A stretch of DNA of 64,000 nt from Amaranthus tricolor (lineage: Eukaryota > Streptophyta > Magnoliopsida > Caryophyllales > Amaranthaceae), in contig NC_080062.1 in assembly GCF_026212465.1 (NCBI RefSeq), forward strand, positions 13,469,524 to 13,533,523, in the 5' to 3' direction. The translations under genes were made by a program, and so were the position numbers. Shown one piece after another: positions 21,071 to 29,900 of the stretch. Each line of letters opens with the position of its first letter. Position 1 is the first letter of the stretch. Under the pieces are notes generated by a model, which made no database searches, was not told the origin of the DNA, and saw nothing but the letters and a program-made list of their open reading frames with translations.

Positions 21071-21216
21071 ATTCAAATGTTCAACAACTCAAATTAATTC
21101 ATCCGGAAGCACAAACGTAAGCAATGACGAAATCAAAAGTATCATTCAAATGTTCAACAACTCAAATTAATTCATCCGGAAGCACAAACGTAAGCAATGA
21201 CGAAATCAAAAGCATC
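21071..21216 (+). repeat. 73-bp tandem duplication carrying two as-1-like elements
   Basis: Two near-identical 73-bp copies, 21071-21143 and 21144-21216. Each holds ACGTAAGCAATGACG (21115-21129 and 21188-21202), which matches the core of the as-1 element of the CaMV 35S promoter: ACGTAAG, then ATGACG with two bases between. as-1 binds TGA-type bZIP factors. The elements lie about 230-300 bp upstream of the TATA box, further away than in 35S. Confidence 0.65.
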
Positions 21217-21325
21217 TCCAACAGTAATTCAAAGCATCTTCAACAGTAAAGCATCTCCAACAGTGATTCAAAGCATCTTCAACAGTAAAGCATCTTCAAT
21301 AGTAATTCAAAGCATCTTCTACAGT
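21208..21325 (+). repeat. cluster of six AAAGCATCTTCAACAGT repeats
   Basis: Six copies of a 17-bp core, alternately followed by AATTC- or GATTC-like spacers, so the pattern repeats about every 39 bp in pairs. It lies between the as-1-like elements and the TATA box and may be an enhancer array. Equivalent clusters are at 8138-8255 and 14673-14790. Confidence 0.65.
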
Positions 21326-21415
21326 ATTATAGTGTAACTTTAATAATTATGTTTGTACTATTTCTCTTTAATTTCTTATTGGAAGAGCAGATTGCACCTT
21401 ATCTCTTCCTTTGTG

Positions 21416-21424
21416 TATAAATAA
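21416..21424 (+). promoter_or_regulatory. TATA box driving the second intact viral unit
   Basis: TATAAATAA; the predicted start is near 21447. Downstream lie the intact ORF1 at 21974 and an ORF2 cut by the sequence gap. Confidence 0.6.
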
Positions 21425-21487
21425 AGTGTCTAGCTCTAAGATGAGAGCATCCTGTAATTTTTTTTTTTTTGTTTAAGTCTTATCTCA

Positions 21488-21493
21488 AATAAA
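21488..21493 (+). terminator. AATAAA polyadenylation signal, unit 3
   Basis: This would end RNA begun at the 14881 promoter, giving roughly 6.6 kb with a short terminal redundancy. Confidence 0.5.
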
Positions 21494-21973
21494 TCTAACT
21501 TTCTTTACTTATCTTATTATTATCAATTATATAATAAGATTTATATCCACAAAATTATTAAATTATTTTCTCTATCGATCCTGTACTCCCTATTGGTATT
21601 ATTATCAATTATATAAATCTAACTTTTTTGTTTAAGTCTTATCTTGGAAGATAGGCCTAGCTGAACAACTTTCTTTGTTCAAAATGACTGAAGTTGTTTT
21701 TTGAGGAAAAGAAAAATTTAGATTTATTTGGAAGATAAGTAAATAATTTTGACTGAAGAAAGTTAATAATTTTGACTCTATGCAAAATTTTTTTGCATAT
21801 TTTTCTTTGTTCAAAATTTTGACTCTATCAATACAATTACTAAAGATTTTGAAATAGATAAAAACTATCTAAGAGATGAATTTAATTCCTCTCACAATGC
21901 TGAACATCGAGATTGGTTTACATCTTTTTCTCGCTCCTTTAAAGACTCAATAAGAGATGTATGGTATAAAGAT

Positions 21974-24900
21974 ATGAATACTATTCAAATTAATATCCCG
22001 TTTTTTACATGGTTTTTATTGTTTTGTGAAAAACAAGGTATTGCTAATCCATATTCTCAAAATCACATATTTGTACAAACCAAACTTCAAAAAAATTGGG
22101 TTTTGAAGGATGGACAAACAATTAGTTCAGTTCATCCACCATTACAAAATATTACTTTTCCCTATTATGACCGTGAAATAAAGGCTAGTCCTTTTAAAGA
22201 AGGAAGAGTAGATCAAACAGATAAAACTCCAAATGTAGAAGACATCATTAAAATTTATCATCAAAATAATTTTACAAATCAAATCCTTCATACCGTTGCT
22301 ACACAAGTAGATCAACTTTCAAATAAGGTTGATAATTTACAAAAAGAAACCTCTAGATCCATAGCCCCTAATACGATTGCATCATTAGGATCTAATAAGG
22401 TTTCTGCACCGCATTTCAAACCACCAGGATTAACTATACCTATGACTCAAATGTTTCCAAAAAATGGTTTTACTTCTTCTAACTCTAATTCTGCAGTGTT
22501 AGATAAAATTCAAAAATCTTTACAAAAATTAGCAGATAGTCCAAGTCATATTAAGGTTTTGAGTAAATATCAAAGTTCAGAGATATCTTCTGATGAAGAA
22601 AATTCTGAGTCTTTAATCATTTCAAAAGTTGCAAAGCAATTTCAAGAATCTGATAATGATCCTCATCAAATTAATAAAATACGATCATCTTGGAAGAATA
22701 TCCCTACAAAAAACTATTATCCTAGGCCTACTCCTGTTGATCTTCAATATGAAGAAAGGTCTACATTTACCTCCAAATCCTTTTCCCCAGATATGATCCA
22801 TGAATGGAACATAGATGGAAAATCTGATTATGAAATTCTTAATACTCTTCAAAATATGGGAATGGCTATTGTAGCTTACAAGGCAAAACCTTTGGATGAA
22901 CAAATAATTTTTGGTTTTATTATATCAGGTTTTACTGGGCAATTAAAAAACTGGTGGGATAATCTTCTCACTTTACAAGACAGATTAGAAATTTTGAATC
23001 ACGTTACTGACATCATGGATGATCAAGGAAATGTATTTCAAAAATCTGACTGCTGTGATTTCTTAATCATAGTTATTGCCTTTCATTTTGTCGGTAACCC
23101 TACTCAAACTCTTTCTTCTGGAGAAACGATTTTACAAAATTTACGTTGCCCAACTTTAAGTGACTATAGATGGTATAAAGATACCTTCTTTAGTTATGTT
23201 TTACAAAGACAAGATTGCAATCAAAGTTTTTGGAAAGAAAAATTTATATCAGGACTACCAAAATTATTTGCTCAAAGAATTTTTAGAAAAATAGCTGAAC
23301 ATGATACAGATAAAGAACAAGCTCTTAATAATACTACTTATGGAGGACTTTTCGCTTTCATTAAAAAGGAAGGTCTTTCTTTATGTGAAGAACTCAAACT
23401 CCAAGCCAAATATACCTCTGAAAAGAAACAATCTAGGAAAGAAATTGGATGTTTCTGTGAAGCATTTGGTATGGAAGCTATTAGAGCTCCCTCTACAAAA
23501 AAGAAAATTAAAAAACAATTTTCTAAATTTTCAAAAGATAAAAATAAAAATTCTTATCCTTCTTATTATCGAAAGAAACGAGGAAAGAAAAATTTCGGAA
23601 ATTTCCGAAAATCAAACAAAGCTTTCAAAATCTTTTGTTATTCGTGTGGAAAACCTGGACATAAAGCAAATGCTTGTACCACAAAGAAAAAGATTCAAGA
23701 ATTATTTATTAACGACTCTGAGCTAGGAGATAAAATATCCAAAATATTATTACAAACCCCTGAGTCTACTTCTTCTTCTTCTTCAGAAAAGGAAGATGAC
23801 GAAATTTTACAAATTAATGATCAAACTTCTGATTCTGAATCTTCGATTTCTTCCTCTCCTATCAAATGCATTAATGTTTTAACAGATAAAGAGAAAAATG
23901 TGGAATTTCTTTTTGATCTCGTTGACAAAATCCAAGATAAAGAGATCAAAAGAGAAACCCTTTTGAAACTCAAAACTATGGTTTTGGGTGAAACCTCTAC
24001 CTCTAAAAACAAAGAAAGTATTCCAATTCCTCAAATTGAACCTTTCAATATTTCAAAATTATTAGAAAAATACTCTTCCAAAGAAATGACTTCTAAATTA
24101 ATTCCTATTAAGAATCAAACTCTTTCGGTCAAAGATCTTCAACTTGAAATAAATAAAATCAAAGAAGACATCATTTCTATCAAAAATAGTTTAAAGCATT
24201 TAGAAATCAAAGATTTCGAACTTGAAACAAAATTATCTATTTTAGAAAACCCCATCTATAAAGAAAATCTTTCTTTGGGAAAAGAGAAAGTTAATGGGGA
24301 TGATGATGATTTTATCACTGTTATTAATAAAATTAATTTTCAAAAATGGTATGCACCAGTTACTTTTCAAATTGGAGATTTTCAAAAAACCTATATTGCT
24401 TTAATTGATAGTGGAGCGGATCAAAATTGCTTAAGGGAAGGATTAGTCCCAACTAAATTTTATGAAAAAACAAAAACTCGGTTATATAGTGCAAATAGTT
24501 CACCCATGGATATTAAATATAAAATTTCAAAAGGAAAGATCATAAATGAAAATTATAGTTTTACTAATACTTTCATTATTATTAATGATATTAAGGAAGA
24601 AATAATATTAGGCACTCCCTTTTTAACACAAATTTATCCTTTTTGGGTTGATGACAAAGGTGTTCATACAAAAATTTTAGGGAAACAATTATCATTTCCT
24701 TTTTTAAGTCCCATGTTACAAAAAGATATTAATTTATTACAAAATTCTTCAGTAATACAAAGTATAAATTTAATAAAACAAAAAGAATTTCAAATTTCTT
24801 CTTTAAAAGAAGAAATTTCTTTTCAAAGGATTGAAGAACAATTACAACAATCAAAATTGCAACAAAAAATTTTTAATTTAGAAAATATTTTAAAATCAAA

Positions 24901-26335
24901 AGTTTGTGCTGATATTCCAAATGCCTTTTGGGATAGAAAAAGGCATATTGTCACATTGCCATATGAAAAAGATTTCTCTGAAAAAAATATTCCTACAAAA
25001 GCTAGACCCATCCAAATGAATTCTGAGCATCTTGAATTCTGCAAGAAAGAAATTCAAACTCTTTTAGATAAAAAATTAATAACTCCATCCAAATCTCCTT
25101 GGAGCTGTGCAGCATTTTATGTTATGAATGCAGCAGAAAAAGAAAGAGGAGTTCCTAGATTAGTTATTAATTACAAACCTTTAAACAAAGTTCTTCAATG
25201 GATAAGATATCCAATCCCAAATAAAAGAGATTTAATTAATCGCTTATATAAAGCCAAAATATTTTCAAAATTTGATATGAAATCTGGTTTCTGGCAAATA
25301 CAAATTGCTAAAGAAGATAGGTATAAAACTGCATTCACGGTACCATTTGGACATTATGAGTGGAATGTAATGCCTTTTGGACTTAAAAATGCTCCTTCTG
25401 AATTTCAACATATAATGAATGATATTTTCAATCAATTTTCTTCATTCATAATTGTTTATATAGATGATGTTTTAATTTTTTCTCATGATATTGATCAACA
25501 TTTCAAACATTTACATATATTTCTAAACACTGTTGAAAAAAATGGTTTAGTAGTTTCTGCCACTAAAATGAAATTATTTCAAACAAAAATTAGATTTTTG
25601 GGACATGACATTTATAAAGGAACAATCAAGCCAATTACAAGGTCTTTAGAATTTGCAGAAAAATTCCCTAACGAAATTAAAGACAAAACCCAGTTACAAA
25701 GATTTTTGGGATGTCTAAATTATATATCAGATTTTTTCCCAAAGCTCAGACAAATTTGCATGCCCCTCTTTCAAAGACTTCAAAAAAATCCGCCTCCCTG
25801 GTCAGAAATTCATACTAAGACTATTATTGAATTAAAACAAAAAATCAAATCACTTCCATGTCTAGGCATTCCAGATCCATCTGCATTCATGATAGTAGAA
25901 ACAGATGCATCAGAAATAGGATATGGTGGCATATTAAAACAAAGAATAGATACAAAAGAACAATTAGTTAGATTTCATTCAGGTCTCTGGCTCGGACCTC
26001 AAAAAAATTATTCTACCATTAAAAAGGAAATTTTATCTATAGTACTATGCGTTTCAAAATTTCAAGATGATCTTTACAACAAAAAATTTTTGATAAGGAT
26101 CGACTGCAAATCTGCAAAAGAGGTTCTAGAAAAGGATGTCAAAAACATTGTTTCTAAACAAATTTTTGCAAGATGGCAAGCAATTTTATCAGTATTTGAT
26201 TTTCAAATAGAGCATATAAGAGGCGAAAGTAACTCTCTCCCTGATTTCTTAACTAGAGAATTTCTACAGGGACATCATAATGCCAAGGAAGAAGAATCAG
26301 CAAGAAAAACTCAAAGGGTTCCAGAGTTCAGATGA
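21974..26335 (+). CDS. viral ORF1 polyprotein, intact (unit 4)
   Basis: Second full-length 1,453-residue copy, identical in protein to the one at 15439. All capsid, zinc-knuckle, protease, RT and RNase H residues listed there are in the same positions. It shares G at 23845 with unit 3 (17310), against A in units 1 and 2. Its own promoter lies at 21416 and it overlaps ORF2 by 56 bp at 26280. Two unbroken copies of a 4.36-kb gene argue for very recent insertion or recent homogenisation of the array. Confidence 0.9.
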   Translation: MNTIQINIPFFTWFLLFCEKQGIANPYSQNHIFVQTKLQKNWVLKDGQTISSVHPPLQNITFPYYDREIKASPFKEGRVDQTDKTPNVEDIIKIYHQNNFTNQILHTVATQVDQLSNKVDNLQKETSRSIAPNTIASLGSNKVSAPHFKPPGLTIPMTQMFPKNGFTSSNSNSAVLDKIQKSLQKLADSPSHIKVLSKYQSSEISSDEENSESLIISKVAKQFQESDNDPHQINKIRSSWKNIPTKNYYPRPTPVDLQYEERSTFTSKSFSPDMIHEWNIDGKSDYEILNTLQNMGMAIVAYKAKPLDEQIIFGFIISGFTGQLKNWWDNLLTLQDRLEILNHVTDIMDDQGNVFQKSDCCDFLIIVIAFHFVGNPTQTLSSGETILQNLRCPTLSDYRWYKDTFFSYVLQRQDCNQSFWKEKFISGLPKLFAQRIFRKIAEHDTDKEQALNNTTYGGLFAFIKKEGLSLCEELKLQAKYTSEKKQSRKEIGCFCEAFGMEAIRAPSTKKKIKKQFSKFSKDKNKNSYPSYYRKKRGKKNFGNFRKSNKAFKIFCYSCGKPGHKANACTTKKKIQELFINDSELGDKISKILLQTPESTSSSSSEKEDDEILQINDQTSDSESSISSSPIKCINVLTDKEKNVEFLFDLVDKIQDKEIKRETLLKLKTMVLGETSTSKNKESIPIPQIEPFNISKLLEKYSSKEMTSKLIPIKNQTLSVKDLQLEINKIKEDIISIKNSLKHLEIKDFELETKLSILENPIYKENLSLGKEKVNGDDDDFITVINKINFQKWYAPVTFQIGDFQKTYIALIDSGADQNCLREGLVPTKFYEKTKTRLYSANSSPMDIKYKISKGKIINENYSFTNTFIIINDIKEEIILGTPFLTQIYPFWVDDKGVHTKILGKQLSFPFLSPMLQKDINLLQNSSVIQSINLIKQKEFQISSLKEEISFQRIEEQLQQSKLQQKIFNLENILKSKVCADIPNAFWDRKRHIVTLPYEKDFSEKNIPTKARPIQMNSEHLEFCKKEIQTLLDKKLITPSKSPWSCAAFYVMNAAEKERGVPRLVINYKPLNKVLQWIRYPIPNKRDLINRLYKAKIFSKFDMKSGFWQIQIAKEDRYKTAFTVPFGHYEWNVMPFGLKNAPSEFQHIMNDIFNQFSSFIIVYIDDVLIFSHDIDQHFKHLHIFLNTVEKNGLVVSATKMKLFQTKIRFLGHDIYKGTIKPITRSLEFAEKFPNEIKDKTQLQRFLGCLNYISDFFPKLRQICMPLFQRLQKNPPPWSEIHTKTIIELKQKIKSLPCLGIPDPSAFMIVETDASEIGYGGILKQRIDTKEQLVRFHSGLWLGPQKNYSTIKKEILSIVLCVSKFQDDLYNKKFLIRIDCKSAKEVLEKDVKNIVSKQIFARWQAILSVFDFQIEHIRGESNSLPDFLTREFLQGHHNAKEEESARKTQRVPEFR

Positions 26336-26813
26336 TTACGAAATGGAACCAGATCCAAAACCAAACAAAACAGAACAAAATAAATTTTCATCCTCCAAAA
26401 ATCTTCAAACTACCCTATCCATTTCAAACAAATTTACTCAACTAAATGATTTTCCCCCACTTCCATATTCACAAATTGTTCAAGAGCCTACTACACAAAA
26501 TATTATTTCAAATTCAAAACAAAAAGAACCAACTACAAAAATACCAACACAAAGCTTTACCAAATCTGCATACATTACAAAAACCGAAATAGAAAATGTA
26601 TATCTCACTAATTTTACAATTCCTCAAAGCCCACAAATTATTAATTCCATCAATCAAAAAACTTTTCCAAAAGGTTGCGAATGGATACCAGAAAATCGTT
26701 TTAAAACTCAAAGGTTTTATGAATTTATTTTAGTAGATTCAAACTCTGTTGAAATCCAACATATCAAGGATTCTTCAGAAAAAATAATTTATTCAAAATG
26801 TATTTTTAAGAAA
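26280..26813 (+). CDS. viral ORF2, partial, cut by sequence gap (unit 4)
   Basis: The first 178 codons match the other ORF2 copies exactly, up to KCIFKK. The sequence then becomes N. Whether the gene continues intact cannot be told. The break is a limit of the assembly and not evidence of a pseudogene. Confidence 0.85.
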
Positions 26814-26913
26814 NNNNNNNNNNNNNNNNNNNNNNNNNNNNNNNNNNNNNNNNNNNNNNNNNNNNNNNNNNNNNNNNNNNNNNNNNNNNNNNNNNNNNNN
26901 NNNNNNNNNNNNN
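26814..26913. other. assembly gap of exactly 100 N
   Basis: Exactly 100 N, the usual placeholder for a gap of unknown length. It separates the viral array from the satellite, so the two arrays are not shown to be physically adjacent. Confidence 0.97.
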
Positions 26914-29900
26914 TGCGCATTAAGTAGCTCAAACTTGGTTTGTTTTGCACGAAACTTGTCACACAACACTATTTGTTATATATTCTTGTGTTGAAGTAGT
27001 TAGAATTGAAAACCATTCTCATATGCTAGAAATTACGTGTTACGTTCCGATTTTATGCGTTTTTTAAGCGTTTTTGGCACTTTTGCGCATAAAGTAGCTC
27101 AAACTTGGTTTGTTTTGCACGAAACTTGGCACACAACACTATTTGGTATGTATTATTTTGTTGAATTGGTTAGAATTTTGAAATCATAGTCATAAGCTAG
27201 AAATTAAGTGTTAAATTGCAATTTTATGCGTTTTTAATCGTTTTTGTCACTTTTGCGCATAAAGTAGCTTAAACTTGGTTTATTTTTCACAAAACTTGGC
27301 CCACAACACTATTTTGTATATATTATAGTGTTGAAGTGGTTAGAATTGAAAATCATAGTCATACACTAGAAATTACGTGTTAAGTTGCGATTTAAGGGTT
27401 TTTAAGCGTTTTCGGCACAGTTGCGCAAAAAGAAGCTCAAACTTGGTTAGTTTTGCACGAAACTTGGCACACAACACTATTTGGTATATATTATTGTGTT
27501 TAAGTAGATAGAATTGAAAATCATAGTCATATGCTAGAAATTACGTGTTAAGTTGCAATTTTATGCGTTTTTAAGCGTATTTGGGACTTTTGCGCATAAA
27601 GTAGCTCAAACTTGGTTTGTTTTGCACGAAACTTGGTAAACAACACTATTTGGTATTTATTATTGTTATTGTGTTGACGTGATTTAAATTGAAAAATCAT
27701 AATCATATGCTAGAAATTACAAGTTAAGTTGTGATTTTCTGCGTTTTTAAGCGTTTTTGGCACTTTTGCGCATAAAGTAGTTCAAACTTGGTTTCTTTTG
27801 CACGAAACTTGGCGCGCAACACTATTTGGTATATATTGTTGTGTTGAAGTTGTTTGAATTTAAAATCATAGTCATATGCTAGAAATTACGTGTTAAGTTG
27901 CGGTTTTATGTGTTTTAAAGCATTTTTGGTACTTTTGCACATAAAGTAGCTCAACCTTGGTTTGTTTTGCCCGAAACTTGTCACACAACACTATTTGGTA
28001 TATATTATTGTGTTGAAGTGGTTAGAATTGAATATCATAGTCATATACTACAAATTACGTGTTAAGTTGCGATGTTAAGGGTTTTAAGCGTTTTTTGGCA
28101 CTTTTGCGCATAAAGAAGCTCAAACTTGTTTGTTTAACACGAAACTTGGCACACAACACTATTTGGTATATATTATTGTGTTTAAAAAGTTAGAATTGAA
28201 AATGATTGTCATGTTGCTGGAAATTACGTTTTAAGTTACGATTTTATGCATTTTTAAGCGTATTTGGGACTTTTGCGCATAATGTAGCTCAATCTTGGTT
28301 TGTTTTGCACGAAACATGTCATACAACACTATTTGGTATATATTATTGTGTTGAAGTACTTAGAATTGAAAATGATAGTCATATGCTAGAAATTACGTGT
28401 TAAATTGCGATTTTATGCGTTTTTAAGCGTTTTTGGCACTTTTGCGCATAAAGTAGTTCAAACTTGGTTTTTTTTGCACGAAACTTGGCACGCAACACGA
28501 TTTGGTATATATTGTTGTGTTTAAGTGGTTAGAATTGAAAATCATAGTCATATGCTAGAAATTACGTGTTAAGTTGCGATTTTATGTGTTTTTAAGCATT
28601 TTTGGCACTTTTGCGCATAAAGTAGCTCAAACTTGGTTTGTTTTGCACGAAACTTGTCACACAACACTATTTGTTATATATTCTTGTGTTGAAGTAGTTA
28701 GAATTGAAAACCATTCTCATATGCTAGAAATTACCTATTAAGTTCCGATTTTATGCGTTTTTAATCGTTTTTGGCACTTTTGCGCATAAAGTAGCTCAAA
28801 CTTGGTTTGTTTTGCATGAAACTTGGCACACAACACTATTTGGTATGTATTATTGTGTTGAAGTGGTTAGAATTTTTAAAATCATAGTCATATGCTAGAA
28901 ATTACGTGTTAAATTGCAAGTTTATGAGTTTTTAATCGTTCTTGTCACTTTTGCACATAAAGTTGCTCAAACTTGGTTTATTTTTCACAAAACTTGGCGC
29001 ACAACACTATTTGGTATATATTATAGTGTTGAAGTGGTTAGAATTGAAAATCATAGTCATACACTAGAAATTACGTGTTAAGTTGTGATTTTAAGGGTTT
29101 TTAAACGTTTTCGGCACTGTTGCGCAAAAAGAAGCTCAAACTTGGTTTGTTTTGCACGAAACCTTGGCACACAACACTATTTGTTAAATATTATTGTGTT
29201 TAAGTAGTTAGAATTGAAAATCATAGTCATAAAGTAGCTAGAAATTTTATGCGTTTTTAAGCGTATTTGAGACTTTTGCGCGTTAAAGTAGCTCAAACTT
29301 TTTGTTTTGCACGAAACTTGGTAAACAACACTATTTGGTATTTATTATTGTGGTTGAAGTGATTTAAATTGAAAATCACAATCATATGCTAGAAATTACA
29401 TGTTAAGTTATGATTTTATGCGTTTTTAAGCGTTTTTGGCACTTTTGCGCATAAAGTAGTTCAAACTTGGTTTCTTTTGCACGAAACTTGGCGCGCAACA
29501 CTATTTGGTTTATATTGTTGTGTTGAAGTTGTTTGAATTTAAAATCATAGTCATATGCTAGAAATTACGTGTTAAGTTGCGGTTTTATGTGTTTTAAAGC
29601 ATTTTTGGTACTTTTGCACATAAAGTAGCTCAAACTTGGTTTGTTTTGCCCGAAACTTGTCACACAACACTATTTGGTATATATTATTGTGTTGAAGTGG
29701 TTAGAATTGAATATCATAGTCATATACTAGAAATTACGTGTTAAGTTGCGATGTTAAGGGTTTTTAAACGTTTTTGGCACTTTTGCGCATAAAGAAGCTC
29801 AAACTTGGTTTGTTTTGCACGAAACTTGGCACACAACACTATTTGGTATATATTATTGTGTTTAAAAAGTTAGAATTGAAAATGATTGTCATGTGCTGGA

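Larger units (their letters stand above)
21050..21973 (+). promoter_or_regulatory. viral intergenic region, unit 3 (reference description)
   Basis: The 924-bp gap between ORF2 and the next ORF1 holds the only promoter-like sequence in each viral unit. In order it has a 73-bp tandem duplication (21071-21143 and 21144-21216), a short-repeat cluster (21208-21325), a TATA box (21416-21424), a 13-base T run (about 21458-21470) and AATAAA (21488-21493). A TGGTAT word (21594-21599) could be all that remains of a Met-tRNA primer site. From about 21635 to 21845 a patchwork of duplicated scraps follows, before the open ORF1 frame. No tRNA or other RNA gene is visible. Confidence 0.72.
3626..26813 (+). 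mobile_element. tandem array of endogenous pararetrovirus units (Caulimoviridae, Florendovirus-like)
   Basis: About 3.5 head-to-tail copies of a 6,535-bp viral unit, all in the + orientation. Equivalent points recur at 3866, 10401, 16936 and 23471, and at 8904, 15439 and 21974. A capsid/CCHC/aspartic protease/RT/RNase H polyprotein with no integrase, no LTRs and a single intergenic promoter region identifies a caulimovirid and not a retrotransposon. An overlapping downstream ORF2 suggests a Florendovirus-like member; the genus is inferred from memory of that group's layout and untested. No movement-protein domain was found. Copies look identical apart from one base (A at 4240 and 10775, G at 17310 and 23845) and the replaced segment at 9792-10175. 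The array ends in a sequence gap. Confidence 0.88.

Noticed and set aside
15439..21973. A complete, infection-competent virus genome
   Set aside because: ORF1 and ORF2 are intact, but no movement-protein domain and no convincing tRNA primer site are visible, and the region before ORF1 is scrambled. The sequence does not support completeness.
3626..26813. Ty3/Gypsy LTR retrotransposon
   Set aside because: The RT and RNase H are of the related type, but there is no integrase, no LTR pair and no polypurine tract next to an LTR. A head-to-tail unit with one intergenic promoter fits a pararetrovirus.
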